DNA of 64,000 bases from Bermanella sp040371755 (GCF_040371755.1 NZ_BAABWE010000011.1:62001-126000), one strand, 5' to 3'. Shown: positions 32,827-42,997, counted from the first letter of the stretch. Translations and numbers: made by a program. The notes: generated by a model from the letters alone, not told the origin.

Positions 32827-35400
32827 CTACTTTTTCTTCTTTGCCGTTTTTTTACTGGCATTCTTTTTGGCGTTATTTAGTTTTTGGCGCTTGCTGGGCT
32901 TTTTCTTTTTCGCCGCACTTTTGGCTTCGTCCATGAGTTTTTTCTTATCGGCTTTCGCTTTAGCGTAAGGGTCTTTTTTATCGCTGTCGCTGTTACCCTC
33001 AGGCGCTTTTAATTCCGGCTTGCGTTTGCGCACCGTGCCAATACTGCGTTTACCGGATGTTTCACCTTGCTTGCCGCTTCGACGATTTCCACGCTTAGAA
33101 GGATTTGCGGCACCCTGAGCACCATTGCTATCGGCACCTTGCATGACAAAATCAATTTTACGATCGTCTAAATCAACACGACTCACTACCACTTGTACGG
33201 TGTCGCCCATGCGGAGTACACGGCCGCTGCGTTCACCGCGCAATAACATGCGCACTGGATCAAACTGGTAAAAGTCACTGGTTAAATTAGTTACATGCAC
33301 CAAACCTTCTATGTATAAATCGCTCAGCTGAACAAAAATACCAAAGTTGGTAACCGTGCTGATTACCCCTTCAAATTCTTCACCTAAATGATTGCGCATG
33401 TACTCACATTTCAAAAAGTCCATCACATCACGGGTAGCGTCATCAGCACGACGTTCGGTTAACGAGCACTGCTCACCAAACTGTAACAATGCAGCCATGT
33501 CGTATGGGTAGATCTCTTTCTTCGCAAGTGGCTTAGCCCCTTCTGCACGGCGCACAGTTTTTAATAAACTGGCGTCTTCACTTTCGCTGCGAATCAACTG
33601 CCTAATGGCGCGGTGCACCAATAAATCTGGGTAACGACGAATAGGAGATGTGAAATGTGTATAAGCGGGATAAGCCAAACCGAAGTGGCCTTCGTTGTCT
33701 GGCTGGTAAACCGCTTGGCTCATAGAACGCAGCAACATGCTTTGAATCAAGTGCGCATCAGGGCGGTCCTTAATTTGATTCATCACTTGTAAAAAGTCTT
33801 TTGGTGTTGGCTTGGTGCCGCCGGTTAACGATAAACCGCTTTCATTTAGATACTGCTTTAAGTTCTCTAATTTCTGCTCACTTGGCCCTTGGTGAACACG
33901 ATACAAACTTGGCTGCTGGTGTTTTTCCATAAAGCGTGCGGTGGCCACGTTGGCACACAACATACATTCTTCAATCACCTTATGAGCGTCGTTACGAGTT
34001 ACCGGTACGATGTCTTCTATTTTGCGATCCGAATTAAATACAATGCGAGTTTCGGTGGTTTCGAATTCAATTGCACCACGCTCACTACGGGCACCACGTA
34101 ATACCTTGTATAAGTCGTATAAGGTGTCTAGCTGAGGCACAATGTTAGCGTATTGCTCACGTAACACTTGGCCTTCATCGCCGTCTTTATCTTCTAGGAT
34201 TTTACCTACCAATTTATACGTAAGACGGGCATGACTGTGCATCACCCCTTCATAAAACTGGTAGCCGCTAATATTACCTGCGGCACTGATGCTCATCTCA
34301 CACACCATGCATAATCGGTCCACATGAGGGTTTAATGAACACAGCCCATTACTGAGTTTTTCAGGCAACATAGGCACCACATGCTCGGGAAAATACACCG
34401 AGTTACCACGATTTTGCGCTTCTACATCTAATGGCGAATTAACTGGTACATAATGGCTCACGTCGGCAATGGCCACATATAAGCGCCAGCCCTTTGTTTT
34501 CGGGTTGTACTGGGCCAATACCGCATCATCAAAGTCGCGAGCGTCTTCACCATCTATGGTGACAAACGGTAAATCCCGTAAATCGATTCGATTATATTTA
34601 TCCGCTTCGGTGACTTCGTCAGCAATGGCGGCTACTTGAGTTTCTACCGCTTCAGGAAAGACAAACGGTATTTCATGGCTGCGAAGCGCGATGTCGATTT
34701 CCATACCCGGTGCAAGGTGATCACCTAAAACTTCTGTGATGCGCCCAAGGGCCAATTGGCGGGTATCCGGCTGCTTAGTAATATCCACCACCACAAACTG
34801 GCCGTTTTTGGCCGCGCCCATTTCTGAGCCCGGAATCATAATTTCTTGCGTAACGCGACGGGCATCTGGCACCACATAGGCGCTGTCACCTTGGGTGTAA
34901 AAACGCCCAACTAACTGGTGAGTATTGCGCTGTTGAACTTCAACAATAATCGCCTCTTGCTTGCCGCGGTTATCAGCGCCAGCTAAGCGCACTGTAACCA
35001 CATCACCATCAAATACTTTACGCATTTGCTTCATGGAAAGGTGCAGATCATCGCCCCCTTCGTCTTTAATTAGAAAGCCATAACCGTCTTTATGACCTTG
35101 CACACGACCACGAATCAACGGCACTTGGCTCATAGGCATAAAGCCACCACGGCGATCTTCCACCAATTGGCCATCGCGACACATGGCAATTAAGCGTCTG
35201 CGCATGGCTTCAATTTGGTCTTCCCCTTCAACATGCAAGCGATCTACAAGCTGTAAATGGGTCAAAGGTATGGGGTGAGTTTCAAGGGTTTCGAGGATTA
35301 ATTCACGACTGGCGACGGGGTTGTCGTACTTTTGCGCTTCACGGTTGGCAAAAGGATCGGTAAGGGTGTTAGCTGGTTTTGATGTTTTGTTTTTCTTCAT
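32827..35400 (-). CDS. rnr: Ribonuclease R
   Basis: 857 residues from the ATG at 35400, chosen because homology begins twelve residues later (DPFANREAQKYDNPVASRE); the frame stays open to 35445. 3'-5' exoribonuclease. Domains in order: N-terminal helix-turn-helix, two cold-shock domains, RNB catalytic domain (IDGEDARDFDDAV with the Asp cluster), S1 domain (GVISTVTNFGIFVQL) and a very Lys-rich tail (KKKKPSKRQKLNNAKKN). A TATAAT occurs only 6 bases before this ATG and no clear ribosome site is visible for either start, so the 5' end needs confirmation. Confidence 0.93.
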   Translation of the reverse strand: MKKNKTSKPANTLTDPFANREAQKYDNPVASRELILETLETHPIPLTHLQLVDRLHVEGEDQIEAMRRRLIAMCRDGQLVEDRRGGFMPMSQVPLIRGRVQGHKDGYGFLIKDEGGDDLHLSMKQMRKVFDGDVVTVRLAGADNRGKQEAIIVEVQQRNTHQLVGRFYTQGDSAYVVPDARRVTQEIMIPGSEMGAAKNGQFVVVDITKQPDTRQLALGRITEVLGDHLAPGMEIDIALRSHEIPFVFPEAVETQVAAIADEVTEADKYNRIDLRDLPFVTIDGEDARDFDDAVLAQYNPKTKGWRLYVAIADVSHYVPVNSPLDVEAQNRGNSVYFPEHVVPMLPEKLSNGLCSLNPHVDRLCMVCEMSISAAGNISGYQFYEGVMHSHARLTYKLVGKILEDKDGDEGQVLREQYANIVPQLDTLYDLYKVLRGARSERGAIEFETTETRIVFNSDRKIEDIVPVTRNDAHKVIEECMLCANVATARFMEKHQQPSLYRVHQGPSEQKLENLKQYLNESGLSLTGGTKPTPKDFLQVMNQIKDRPDAHLIQSMLLRSMSQAVYQPDNEGHFGLAYPAYTHFTSPIRRYPDLLVHRAIRQLIRSESEDASLLKTVRRAEGAKPLAKKEIYPYDMAALLQFGEQCSLTERRADDATRDVMDFLKCEYMRNHLGEEFEGVISTVTNFGIFVQLSDLYIEGLVHVTNLTSDFYQFDPVRMLLRGERSGRVLRMGDTVQVVVSRVDLDDRKIDFVMQGADSNGAQGAANPSKRGNRRSGKQGETSGKRSIGTVRKRKPELKAPEGNSDSDKKDPYAKAKADKKKLMDEAKSAAKKKKPSKRQKLNNAKKNASKKTAKKKK

Positions 35401-35635
35401 AAGGTGATTATACACATATAGGGTGTATTCGGTGTTTTTTTTCATCTAACCAGTAAAGACTAAATGGGATATTTTTTCATAATAATCCCAGCCTAAACCC
35501 TTGAACCTTAGGGATCAATACACTCTTACAGCTTAATTAATACCTGCCTAATTTGATGTAATTGGTCATTACAAATAATTGATCACAATAAACCATTCAG
35601 ATACATTAAAGAGCTCAATACTCAAGGATGAACTC

Positions 35636-36340
35636 ATGTACGCACCTGCCTACCCACATGACACCCTCACTACCATATACCCTAATATATACCTGTTGCA
35701 TGGCAGCATCAAAGTGGGGCCAGGCATGCGCATGAACCGTAACATGGTGGTGCTGAAGAACGATGACGAGCTAACTCTCATTAACCCAGTGCGTATGGAT
35801 GAAGAAGAGCTTGCCTGTCTTGATAAGTTGGGTAGGGTAAAACATATTTTACGCCTTGGTGATTTTCATGGTTTAGATGACCCATTCTACCTTGACCGTT
35901 ATCAGTGCGAATTTTGGGCGCAAGCAGGGCAAGATACGTATAAAACACCAACGCCTACTCAAGTCATACAAGCCGAATCTATTAGTCCTTTCCCGAATTC
36001 CGAATTTTTTATTTTTGAAAATTCGTGTTATCCAGAAGCTGCCTTACTAATAAAAGAACACAAGTTATTAATTACAACCGACAGCGTGCAATACCATAGT
36101 GACTGGAGCTACTTCACTTGGTTTACTAAAGTCATATTTAAATTATTAGGATTCAAGATTGGTTTAAATATCGGCGGCCCTTGGTTAAAACGTGTGACTA
36201 AAAAAGGGGAGTCGTTGAAATCAGATTTTGAAAAATTATTAACTTTAGATTTTGATGCTATTATTGCTGCTCACGGCACGTTGATTGATAGCAAAGCAAA
36301 AGATCTATTGAAACTAGAAGTAATTGAAACGTTTAAGTGA
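35636..36340 (+). CDS. MBL-fold-like protein of unknown function
   Basis: 234 residues from the ATG at 35636 (GGAT seven bases upstream). The overall order of strands resembles metallo-beta-lactamase-fold proteins (NRNMVVLKNDDELTLINPV, HILRLGDFHGLDDPFY, LLITTDSVQY, IIAAHGTLID), but the HxHxDH zinc motif is replaced by RLGDFHGLDD, so metal binding in the usual way is doubtful. DUF4336-like proteins share this feature. It converges with the PilZ gene at 8 bases. Confidence 0.5.
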   Translation: MYAPAYPHDTLTTIYPNIYLLHGSIKVGPGMRMNRNMVVLKNDDELTLINPVRMDEEELACLDKLGRVKHILRLGDFHGLDDPFYLDRYQCEFWAQAGQDTYKTPTPTQVIQAESISPFPNSEFFIFENSCYPEAALLIKEHKLLITTDSVQYHSDWSYFTWFTKVIFKLLGFKIGLNIGGPWLKRVTKKGESLKSDFEKLLTLDFDAIIAAHGTLIDSKAKDLLKLEVIETFK

Positions 36341-36348
36341 CATCAAAA

Positions 36349-36921
36349 CTAATTATTTGAATCGAATTTTTTACGCAATTGATGCCCTTGCCTTTGCACC
36401 ACATGCTGAATAAGTACTTCTTGAAACGCTTGATGCATCTCATTAAAGTCTAAGCGTACAATATACGCTTCTTCTGATTGTGTAGGGTGGTCCGGATTAT
36501 TATCCACCGCCGCCACATGGGCTTCGGCACGTACTAATTCATGGTTGGGTTGAAGATAAATATTAACCATTAATGTTTGATTAATTGGCAATTTATCCCC
36601 CCATGTAAATGCAATACCACAAGCACTTAAGTTAGCTTTTTTAAGTACAGGTGCCTCCTCCACTAAAGCTTCATTAGCATGCAACAAATTGATTTTTTGA
36701 TTCATTAAATCAAGTAGCGGCGCTAACTTAGGGTACTGGGACCGCACATCCACCATGGCTTGACGAATTTGCACCTCAAGGCTCACATGAAACTCTTGCT
36801 GCATATCTTGCATGGTGTGCAGATCATCGCTGTCCTCACCACCGTATTCGTCATCAATAAGATGGAAACTTAATGCAACTTCATCGTCTATGCGAAAAAA
36901 ACGACGGCGTTCTTCTGACAT
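36349..36921 (-). CDS. PilZ-domain c-di-GMP receptor
   Basis: 190 residues. The c-di-GMP signature is split in the usual way: RRRFFRIDDEVAL near residue 5 (RxxxR) and NLSACGIAF (N/DxSxxG) near residue 94. Between them is an inserted helical region of about 70 residues. It directly follows pomB by 14 bases, so it is probably co-transcribed and may tune flagellar motor output. Confidence 0.82.
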   Translation of the reverse strand: MSEERRRFFRIDDEVALSFHLIDDEYGGEDSDDLHTMQDMQQEFHVSLEVQIRQAMVDVRSQYPKLAPLLDLMNQKINLLHANEALVEEAPVLKKANLSACGIAFTWGDKLPINQTLMVNIYLQPNHELVRAEAHVAAVDNNPDHPTQSEEAYIVRLDFNEMHQAFQEVLIQHVVQRQGHQLRKKFDSNN

Positions 36922-36935
36922 ATCATTACTTCCAT

Positions 36936-37925
36936 TTAAAATACTTCATCTGGATCTAGGCCAAAATCTTCTGGCGCAGCATTTAATTGATCCGAGAAGG
37001 GGTTATCTGAATCACTTATTTCTGGTTCGTCATCATTATCTCTTTCATCACTTTTTACAATAATGATTTCAACTCTACGATTCTTTTCTCGGTTTTCTGC
37101 GGTGCGATTGTCCACCAATGGACGCACACTACCATGACCTACTACCATGAACCGTTTTTCATCCATTTCTGGGGCAACAAACAAATACTGAGCAACCGAC
37201 GCTGCACGTGCTGCGCTTAACTCCCAATTTGACCGATACTGGCCACCGCCACCTAGTGGTGTGTTGTCGGTATGGCCTTCCACACTAATGCGTCCCGGTA
37301 ATTCGACCAATACTTCTCGAATTTTATCTAACACAGGTAGGAACTCATCTTCCACATAGGCGCTTCCCCCTTTGAACGAACTATTTTCTGTTATGCGTAT
37401 GATGATTTTATTGCCTTGGGTTTCTAGCTCAACTTTGCCTTTTGATATTTCTTGTTCAAGTTCGCTGGCCATTTCGAGTGCCGCATCTTCCACTTGTTCT
37501 TGGGTCACGGTTTGTTCGGTTGGTACAAACACTTCTCTGGTTTTTTTACCTGTATCCCCTTGTGCCTCGGTTTGTGCGGTGATCGCATCTTGGCAAAGAA
37601 CTTCTAACGAGCTTTTAGTCACATCCGATGTTTTCTGACGGATCTCGTTAATTGGGGTTGGCTCTGGAATCGACGGACTAAAGTGCTTGGCAATAACACT
37701 GGTACCTTTTGGTGGGTCATCCGCATTAATCACCGTTTGCACACCAAACGCCATGCGCAACTCACCGGCCAAGCGCTTAAATTTCAGTGCGTCCATCTCT
37801 GCAAACGAGAGTAATAACACAAAGAAGCACATTAACAACGACATTAAATCGGCAAAGGTGGCTAACCAACTAGGGGGGCAGACGGGACAATCGGGACAGT
37901 CCGGAGCTTCATCTTCATCAGCCAT
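36936..37925 (-). CDS. pomB: Flagellar stator protein PomB/MotB
   Basis: 329 residues. One membrane helix with the ion-binding aspartate (WLATFADLMSLLMCFF, near residue 26) and a C-terminal OmpA-like peptidoglycan domain (VEGHTDNTPLGGGGQYRSN, ELSAARAASVAQYL). The N-terminal CPDCPVCPP and the sequence of the helix are closer to sodium-driven PomB than to proton MotB. Follows pomA by 40 bases. Confidence 0.9.
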   Translation of the reverse strand: MADEDEAPDCPDCPVCPPSWLATFADLMSLLMCFFVLLLSFAEMDALKFKRLAGELRMAFGVQTVINADDPPKGTSVIAKHFSPSIPEPTPINEIRQKTSDVTKSSLEVLCQDAITAQTEAQGDTGKKTREVFVPTEQTVTQEQVEDAALEMASELEQEISKGKVELETQGNKIIIRITENSSFKGGSAYVEDEFLPVLDKIREVLVELPGRISVEGHTDNTPLGGGGQYRSNWELSAARAASVAQYLFVAPEMDEKRFMVVGHGSVRPLVDNRTAENREKNRRVEIIIVKSDERDNDDEPEISDSDNPFSDQLNAAPEDFGLDPDEVF

Positions 37926-37965
37926 GAATCTGCTCCTTTATTCTTCCATGAACATTAAGAGACGC

Positions 37966-38724
37966 TTATTCATCTTCGTCTCCACGTTTCGACTCTGGCA
38001 GGTAAGTACGTAATATGGACTCAATCACTCTGGGGTTTTGTCCAGCCTGAATAGCAAGCAGCGCATCAATTACCATGCTCTGTAAGCGACCTTCTTCATC
38101 TGCCCTTAACGCACACTTATCCGCTACGGGCAAACAGAACATATTGGCCATCATAGCCCCATACAATGTGGTTAACAGCGCCACCGCCATAGCAGGGCCA
38201 ATGGCTTTAGGGTCATCCATATTCGCCAGCATTGCCACCAATCCAATTAGCGTACCTATCATGCCCATGGCCGGTGCCACATCACCAAGCTGAGCAAATA
38301 TCTGTGTACCCATTTTATGTCTGTCGGTGCTTAGACGTACGTCTTTACTCAGTAGAGTTTTAACAACATCAGGGTCATGACCATCCACCAGCAATTGAAT
38401 GCCTTTAGCAAGAAAATCATAACTCACCTCTTTACCTTCAAGAGCAAGCAACCCGTTTTTACGAGCTTCACCAGCTAGCTCCACAATCTCTTCGATCATG
38501 GCATCAGGTTTTGGAAGTTTAAAAGAGAATGCTTTACCGGCTATTTTACCGGCTGCCAAGAACTGGCCTAACTCAAATTTCATAAGCACGGCAAAAATAG
38601 CCCCGCCCACTACGATTAACATAGAAGGAATATTGACGAACATGGCCGGATCGCCACCCATCACCATGGCCATTATAACAATGACCCACGCCCCAATTAC
38701 CCCAACTATCGTCGCTAAATCCAC
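37966..38724 (-). CDS. pomA: Flagellar stator protein PomA/MotA
   Basis: 252 residues, PomA length rather than the longer MotA. Four membrane segments; the cytoplasmic loop and the last two helices (GDVAPAMGMIGTLIGLVAML and PAMAVALLTTLYGAMMANMF) line the ion channel. With PomB it forms the torque-generating stator, probably driven by sodium, in line with a marine habitat. First gene of a pomA-pomB-pilZ unit, divergent from xseB. Confidence 0.92.
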   Translation of the reverse strand: MDLATIVGVIGAWVIVIMAMVMGGDPAMFVNIPSMLIVVGGAIFAVLMKFELGQFLAAGKIAGKAFSFKLPKPDAMIEEIVELAGEARKNGLLALEGKEVSYDFLAKGIQLLVDGHDPDVVKTLLSKDVRLSTDRHKMGTQIFAQLGDVAPAMGMIGTLIGLVAMLANMDDPKAIGPAMAVALLTTLYGAMMANMFCLPVADKCALRADEEGRLQSMVIDALLAIQAGQNPRVIESILRTYLPESKRGDEDE

Positions 38725-38861
38725 TGTATTACCCTGACTTCCTTAATAAATTGGGTTACCACTTATATTGAGTCTAGACAGAGTATTTCAGTTTGCACGA
38801 CCTTATAGGATACAATTGCGCAAAACATCTTATCGGCATTAAGCACGTTGAAGGTATTGAA

Positions 38862-39101
38862 ATGGCAGAACAAAAGAACACCATGGACTTTGAGCAATCA
38901 CTGGCTCAACTAGAAGGTCTGGTGGAGAAATTAGAAAACTCAGAGTTTACCCTTGAGCAGTCTCTTGAGGCCTTTGAACAAGGGGTCAAGCTCACTCGCC
39001 AGTGTCAGCAAGCACTGAGTCAAGCAGAGCAAAAGGTTCAAATTCTAATGGAAGAAAGCGGCCAATCGAGCGCTGTTCCATTTGAAGGTGATGCACAATA
39101 A
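38862..39101 (+). CDS. xseB: Exodeoxyribonuclease VII small subunit
   Basis: 79 residues from the ATG at 38862, with GAAGG eight bases upstream; the frame is open to 38793 but that part is not conserved. DFEQSLAQLEGLVEKLEN and SLEAFEQGVKLTRQCQQ are the family helices. It overlaps ispA by TAATG, the conserved xseB-ispA-dxs order. Confidence 0.95.
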   Translation: MAEQKNTMDFEQSLAQLEGLVEKLENSEFTLEQSLEAFEQGVKLTRQCQQALSQAEQKVQILMEESGQSSAVPFEGDAQ

Positions 39102-39988
39102 TGACGTTTCAGCATTTTCAAGAAACGGCCATTACTCGCTTTAATGATTTTTTTGGCTCTCCTGATATTCTTCCCCCAGCTAAAGCGAAACGTTTATTAG
39201 CGGCCATGGAATACAGCCTGTTAAACGGTGGAAAGCGCATTCGACCTTTATTAGTGTATGCCAGTGCACAGGCCTGCCAATGCGACTTAGCATTAGCCGA
39301 CTACCCCGCTTTAGCCATCGAAATGGTTCATGCATATTCACTGGTACATGATGATTTGCCCGCCATGGATGATGACGACCTAAGACGCGGAAAACCCACC
39401 TGTCATATTGCGTTTGACGAAGCCTGTGCCATTTTGGCCGGTGATGCCCTACAAACCGAAGCCTTTAGTTTACTGAGTCAGCCCATTAAAGGACTAAGTG
39501 CCACACAACAATTAACTATGCTGCATACACTAGCCACTGCCAGTGGTGTTTACGGTATGGCAGGAGGTCAAAGCCTTGACCTAGGCGCAGTGGATAAAGA
39601 CGTTGATTTAGCATACTTAGAAACCATGCATAACCATAAAACCGGCGCCTTAATTAAAGCCAGCGTACTAATGGGGGCTCTATGTCACCCTCAATTAAGC
39701 CAAGAGACAACACAAGCATTAAGTGATTATGCGGATGCCATTGGCTTAGCGTTTCAGGTGCAAGACGATATTTTAGATGTAATCAGTGATACCCAAACCC
39801 TTGGTAAAACCCAAGGGGCCGATGCCGCGCTAAATAAGCCCACTTATGTCTCGCTGTTAGGGCTTGAAGGAGCAAAAGCAAAAGCCAAGCAATTACATGA
39901 GTCCGCTCTACTAGCCATTGAGCCACTGGGTGAAAACGCTCAGACTTTAAGGCAAATTGCCGATTACATCATTCAGCGAGTGAATTAG
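39101..39988 (+). CDS. ispA: (2E,6E)-farnesyl diphosphate synthase
   Basis: 295 residues. Both aspartate-rich motifs are visible: DDLPAMDDDDLRRGKPT (first) and QVQDDILDVISD (second), plus GGKRIRPLL. Condenses IPP with DMAPP/GPP to FPP for quinones and undecaprenyl phosphate. Coupled to xseB and followed by dxs. Confidence 0.96.
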   Translation: MTFQHFQETAITRFNDFFGSPDILPPAKAKRLLAAMEYSLLNGGKRIRPLLVYASAQACQCDLALADYPALAIEMVHAYSLVHDDLPAMDDDDLRRGKPTCHIAFDEACAILAGDALQTEAFSLLSQPIKGLSATQQLTMLHTLATASGVYGMAGGQSLDLGAVDKDVDLAYLETMHNHKTGALIKASVLMGALCHPQLSQETTQALSDYADAIGLAFQVQDDILDVISDTQTLGKTQGADAALNKPTYVSLLGLEGAKAKAKQLHESALLAIEPLGENAQTLRQIADYIIQRVN

Positions 39989-40069
39989 CGCACTCGCTTC
40001 CATTACTTTTTATGCATTAGGGGGTAGAATAGCGCCCCTTATTTTATTGCAACAAGCTCTGGGTAACAG

Positions 40070-41938
40070 ATGTTCCAGCAAATCCCCACAAGCCGCCCAC
40101 AAACACCCTTACTGGACAGCCTCGATCTGCCCAAGCAAGTGCGTGATTTAGCGGCCGACCAGCTACCTCAGCTCGCCAATGAACTGCGTGAATATTTATT
40201 GTACAGCGTAGGACAAAGCGGTGGGCATTTTGGTGCCGGTCTTGGGGTAGTTGAACTGACCATTGCCTTGCATTATGTATATAACACGCCAGACGATGTA
40301 TTGGTGTGGGATGTTGGCCATCAAGCGTATCCGCACAAAGTGTTAACAGGCCGTCGCGAGCAACTGCCTAGTATTCGCCAAAAAGACGGGTTATCCCCTT
40401 TTCCTAAACGCAGTGAAAGTGAATTTGACAGCTTTGGTGTCGGCCATTCGTCTACGTCTATCAGTGCGGCACTTGGTATGGCCATCGCAGCAAAAAGTAC
40501 TGGCAGCCATAAAAAAGTGGCCGCCATCATTGGCGATGGAGCGATGACCGCAGGGCAAGCATTTGAAGCGTTAAATCATGCAGGCCACACCGATACAGAC
40601 ATGTTGGTCATCCTAAACGACAACGACATGTCCATCAGTGAAAACGTAGGTGGCTTAAATAAATATTTAGCCAAGTTATTAAGCTCTAAAACCTACAACA
40701 ATATGCGTGAAGGCTCGCGCAAAGTGCTTAGTACCATTCCCCACATTTGGGAGCTGGCAAGTAAAACCGAAGAACATGTAAAAGGTTTTTTCACCCCAGG
40801 AATTTTCTTTGAAGAATTGGGCTTTAACTACATTGGCCCTGTGGATGGTCACGACCTAGAGGCTCTTGTGCGTACTCTTGGCAACATGCGTGATCTAAAA
40901 GGCCCGCAGTTTTTACATATTATCACCAAAAAAGGCAAAGGCTTTGCCCCTGCCGAAAAAGATCAAATCAAATACCACGCCCTGTCACCGGTTGGCGCCA
41001 GCGCTAAAAAAGCCAAAACCTTTAGTAATATTTTTGGCAAATGGGCCTGCGATACGGCCACCCTAGATAACCGTTTAATGGCCATTACCCCCGCCATGCG
41101 CGAAGGCAGTGACCTTGTTAAATTTTCTGAAAAATTTCCTGATCGCTATTTTGATGTGGCCATCGCCGAGCAACATGCGGTGACAGTAGCAGCAGGCATG
41201 GCGTGCGAAGGAGCCAAACCTGTTGTAGCCATTTACAGTACATTTTTACAACGGGCTTACGACCAATTAGTACACGATGTGGCCTTACAAAATTTAGATG
41301 TAACTTTTGCCATTGACCGTGCAGGCGTGGTGGGTGCGGATGGGCCAACCCACGCAGGGGCATACGATATTAGTTTTATGCGCTGTATTCCTAATATGGT
41401 GATTGCTTGCCCATCTGATGAAACTCAGTGCCGTTTAATGCTGAACACCTGTTATGAATTTAATGGCCCAGCAGCTGTGCGCTACCCAAGAGGCAACGCC
41501 AGCGAAGACGAAGTTACCATCACCAATGAAACCGTAGAGATTGGTAAAGGTGAGGTACTGCAACAAGGTGAACACGTTGCAATTTTGTGCTTTGGCCCAT
41601 TACTGCACGAAGCTAAAAAAGCCGTGGCCATGTACAAACAAGCCTCCAGCAAACAAGTGACATTGGTGGACATGCGGTTTGTAAAACCCATTGATGAAGC
41701 TTTATTACTGAGTATTGCTCAAAACCACCAGCACATCATTACATTAGAAGACAACGCCATCATGGGTGGAGCAGGCTCCGCTATAGATGAGTTTTATGCT
41801 GCTAATCATATTCAACCAAACCTAGTTAACTTAGGCATACCGGATGCGTATATTGAACATGGCTCCCAAGCTCAACAATGGGCAGAAATGGGCATAGATG
41901 CAAACGGCATATTGGCTCAGCTGAATAAAATCGATTAA
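40070..41938 (+). CDS. dxs: 1-deoxy-D-xylulose-5-phosphate synthase
   Basis: 622 residues, full length. Thiamine-diphosphate enzyme that begins the MEP isoprenoid pathway. Motifs: GQSGGHFGAGLGVVELT, VWDVGHQAYPHK, the ThDP motif GDGAMTAGQAFEALN, and DRAGVVGADGPTHAG in the pyrimidine domain. It is the third gene of the isoprenoid operon and ends at a clear terminator. Confidence 0.97.
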   Translation: MFQQIPTSRPQTPLLDSLDLPKQVRDLAADQLPQLANELREYLLYSVGQSGGHFGAGLGVVELTIALHYVYNTPDDVLVWDVGHQAYPHKVLTGRREQLPSIRQKDGLSPFPKRSESEFDSFGVGHSSTSISAALGMAIAAKSTGSHKKVAAIIGDGAMTAGQAFEALNHAGHTDTDMLVILNDNDMSISENVGGLNKYLAKLLSSKTYNNMREGSRKVLSTIPHIWELASKTEEHVKGFFTPGIFFEELGFNYIGPVDGHDLEALVRTLGNMRDLKGPQFLHIITKKGKGFAPAEKDQIKYHALSPVGASAKKAKTFSNIFGKWACDTATLDNRLMAITPAMREGSDLVKFSEKFPDRYFDVAIAEQHAVTVAAGMACEGAKPVVAIYSTFLQRAYDQLVHDVALQNLDVTFAIDRAGVVGADGPTHAGAYDISFMRCIPNMVIACPSDETQCRLMLNTCYEFNGPAAVRYPRGNASEDEVTITNETVEIGKGEVLQQGEHVAILCFGPLLHEAKKAVAMYKQASSKQVTLVDMRFVKPIDEALLLSIAQNHQHIITLEDNAIMGGAGSAIDEFYAANHIQPNLVNLGIPDAYIEHGSQAQQWAEMGIDANGILAQLNKID

Positions 41939-41941
41939 TTT

Positions 41942-41970
41942 AAAACGCACCCATTAGTGCGTTTTTCTTT
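41942..41970 (+). terminator. Rho-independent terminator of dxs
   Basis: Nine-base stem AAAACGCAC (41942-41950) / GTGCGTTTT (41957-41965) with a 6-base loop and T-rich tail, four bases after the dxs stop. Confidence 0.9.
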
Positions 41971-42019
41971 TTCATTCTGTATTTTAAATGCAAACTCATC
42001 ATCAGTGAGGTGCGTCAGC

Positions 42020-42403
42020 TTGGCTCATTCATATATACGCTTAACAACTTGTTTAATCCTTTATTTATCTTGCATATGCCACAGTCATGGAAACACAACT
42101 GAGATTCAGCACTTACTGACATTTGTTAAAAACACTCAGTGTAGCTATATCCGTAACGGCACCCAACACACAGGCAAAGACGCAGTAGAGCACATTAAAA
42201 AGAAATACGATTATTTTGCAGATGACATTGAAACAACAGAAGACTTTATTCGCTTAAGCGCCACCAAAAGCACCATAAGCGGTAAACCATACCGCGTCAT
42301 CTGCGACGGTAAAACCACCAGCAGTGCTAACTGGCTATTAAATGAATTAGCGGCATTTCGTCAAAGCCAAGGGACAACGCAATCATCATTCACTGATCAC
42401 TAA
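42020..42403 (+). CDS. DUF5329 family exported protein
   Basis: 127 residues from a TTG at 42020 with GAGG nine bases upstream; the frame opens in the dxs terminator, so earlier starts are unlikely. Signal peptide CLILYLSCICHSHG; then the DUF5329 pattern CSYIRNGTQHTGKDAVEHIK, DYFADDIETTEDFI and GKPYRVICDGKTT. Probably periplasmic; function unknown. Its end overlaps the convergent protease gene by 18 bases. Confidence 0.7.
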   Translation: MAHSYIRLTTCLILYLSCICHSHGNTTEIQHLLTFVKNTQCSYIRNGTQHTGKDAVEHIKKKYDYFADDIETTEDFIRLSATKSTISGKPYRVICDGKTTSSANWLLNELAAFRQSQGTTQSSFTDH

Positions 42404-42997
42404 CTCGCCATTATCTTGCTGAATTTTAAGCTGACCTAAAAAGCTCATGCCCAATAAAGGGATATCAGGGTGGGCACCTTCAATTACGCTCACTGGTACG
42501 TTATAACGTTTGATGCCTTGCATATTTAACTCGTTCACACGAATCATAAAGTTATTCACTATGCCGCCTGCGGTTGCACTTCTTCCCTTACGACCATTAG
42601 CATAGGCTATGCCTAATCTGCGGGCGGTTTGCCCGCTCATGGCCACAGTGGTTGCCCCTGTATCCACCAGCATTTTTACAGGTTTGCCATTCACATTTAC
42701 ATTCGTGAAGTAATGGCCACGATAATCTTGTTGCAGGCGCACTTCCTTTCCCTGTGTCACGGTATAACCAGAAGCCAAAGAAGCGCCGAGCATGAGGGTT
42801 TGACGCTGGCCGTTAATTTCCACCAAGCATTGCTGGCTGTCCGCGCGTATTAAAGTGATGCCCTCTTTTTCTTCTCCGGCTTTAATGATTAAACGCTGGC
42901 CGTCTTTCTCTAGAATAGCCATGCCCGGCATCAACCCTACCGCTTGAATATTGGCTTTTACCATCATGCTTAGCATGATTAAAACAACAGTAGTCAT
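42386..42997 (-). CDS. Retropepsin-like aspartic protease
   Basis: About 203 residues from the ATG at 42997 (a GTG at 43015 is possible). Signal-peptide-like start TTVVLIMLSMMVKA. The active site is VKMLVDTGATTVAMSG (DTGA) and a second conserved stretch PLLGMSFLGQLK follows, as in the clan AA single-domain bacterial proteases (TIGR02281 type). It probably acts as a periplasmic dimer; target unknown. Confidence 0.82.
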   Translation of the reverse strand: MTTVVLIMLSMMVKANIQAVGLMPGMAILEKDGQRLIIKAGEEKEGITLIRADSQQCLVEINGQRQTLMLGASLASGYTVTQGKEVRLQQDYRGHYFTNVNVNGKPVKMLVDTGATTVAMSGQTARRLGIAYANGRKGRSATAGGIVNNFMIRVNELNMQGIKRYNVPVSVIEGAHPDIPLLGMSFLGQLKIQQDNGELVISE

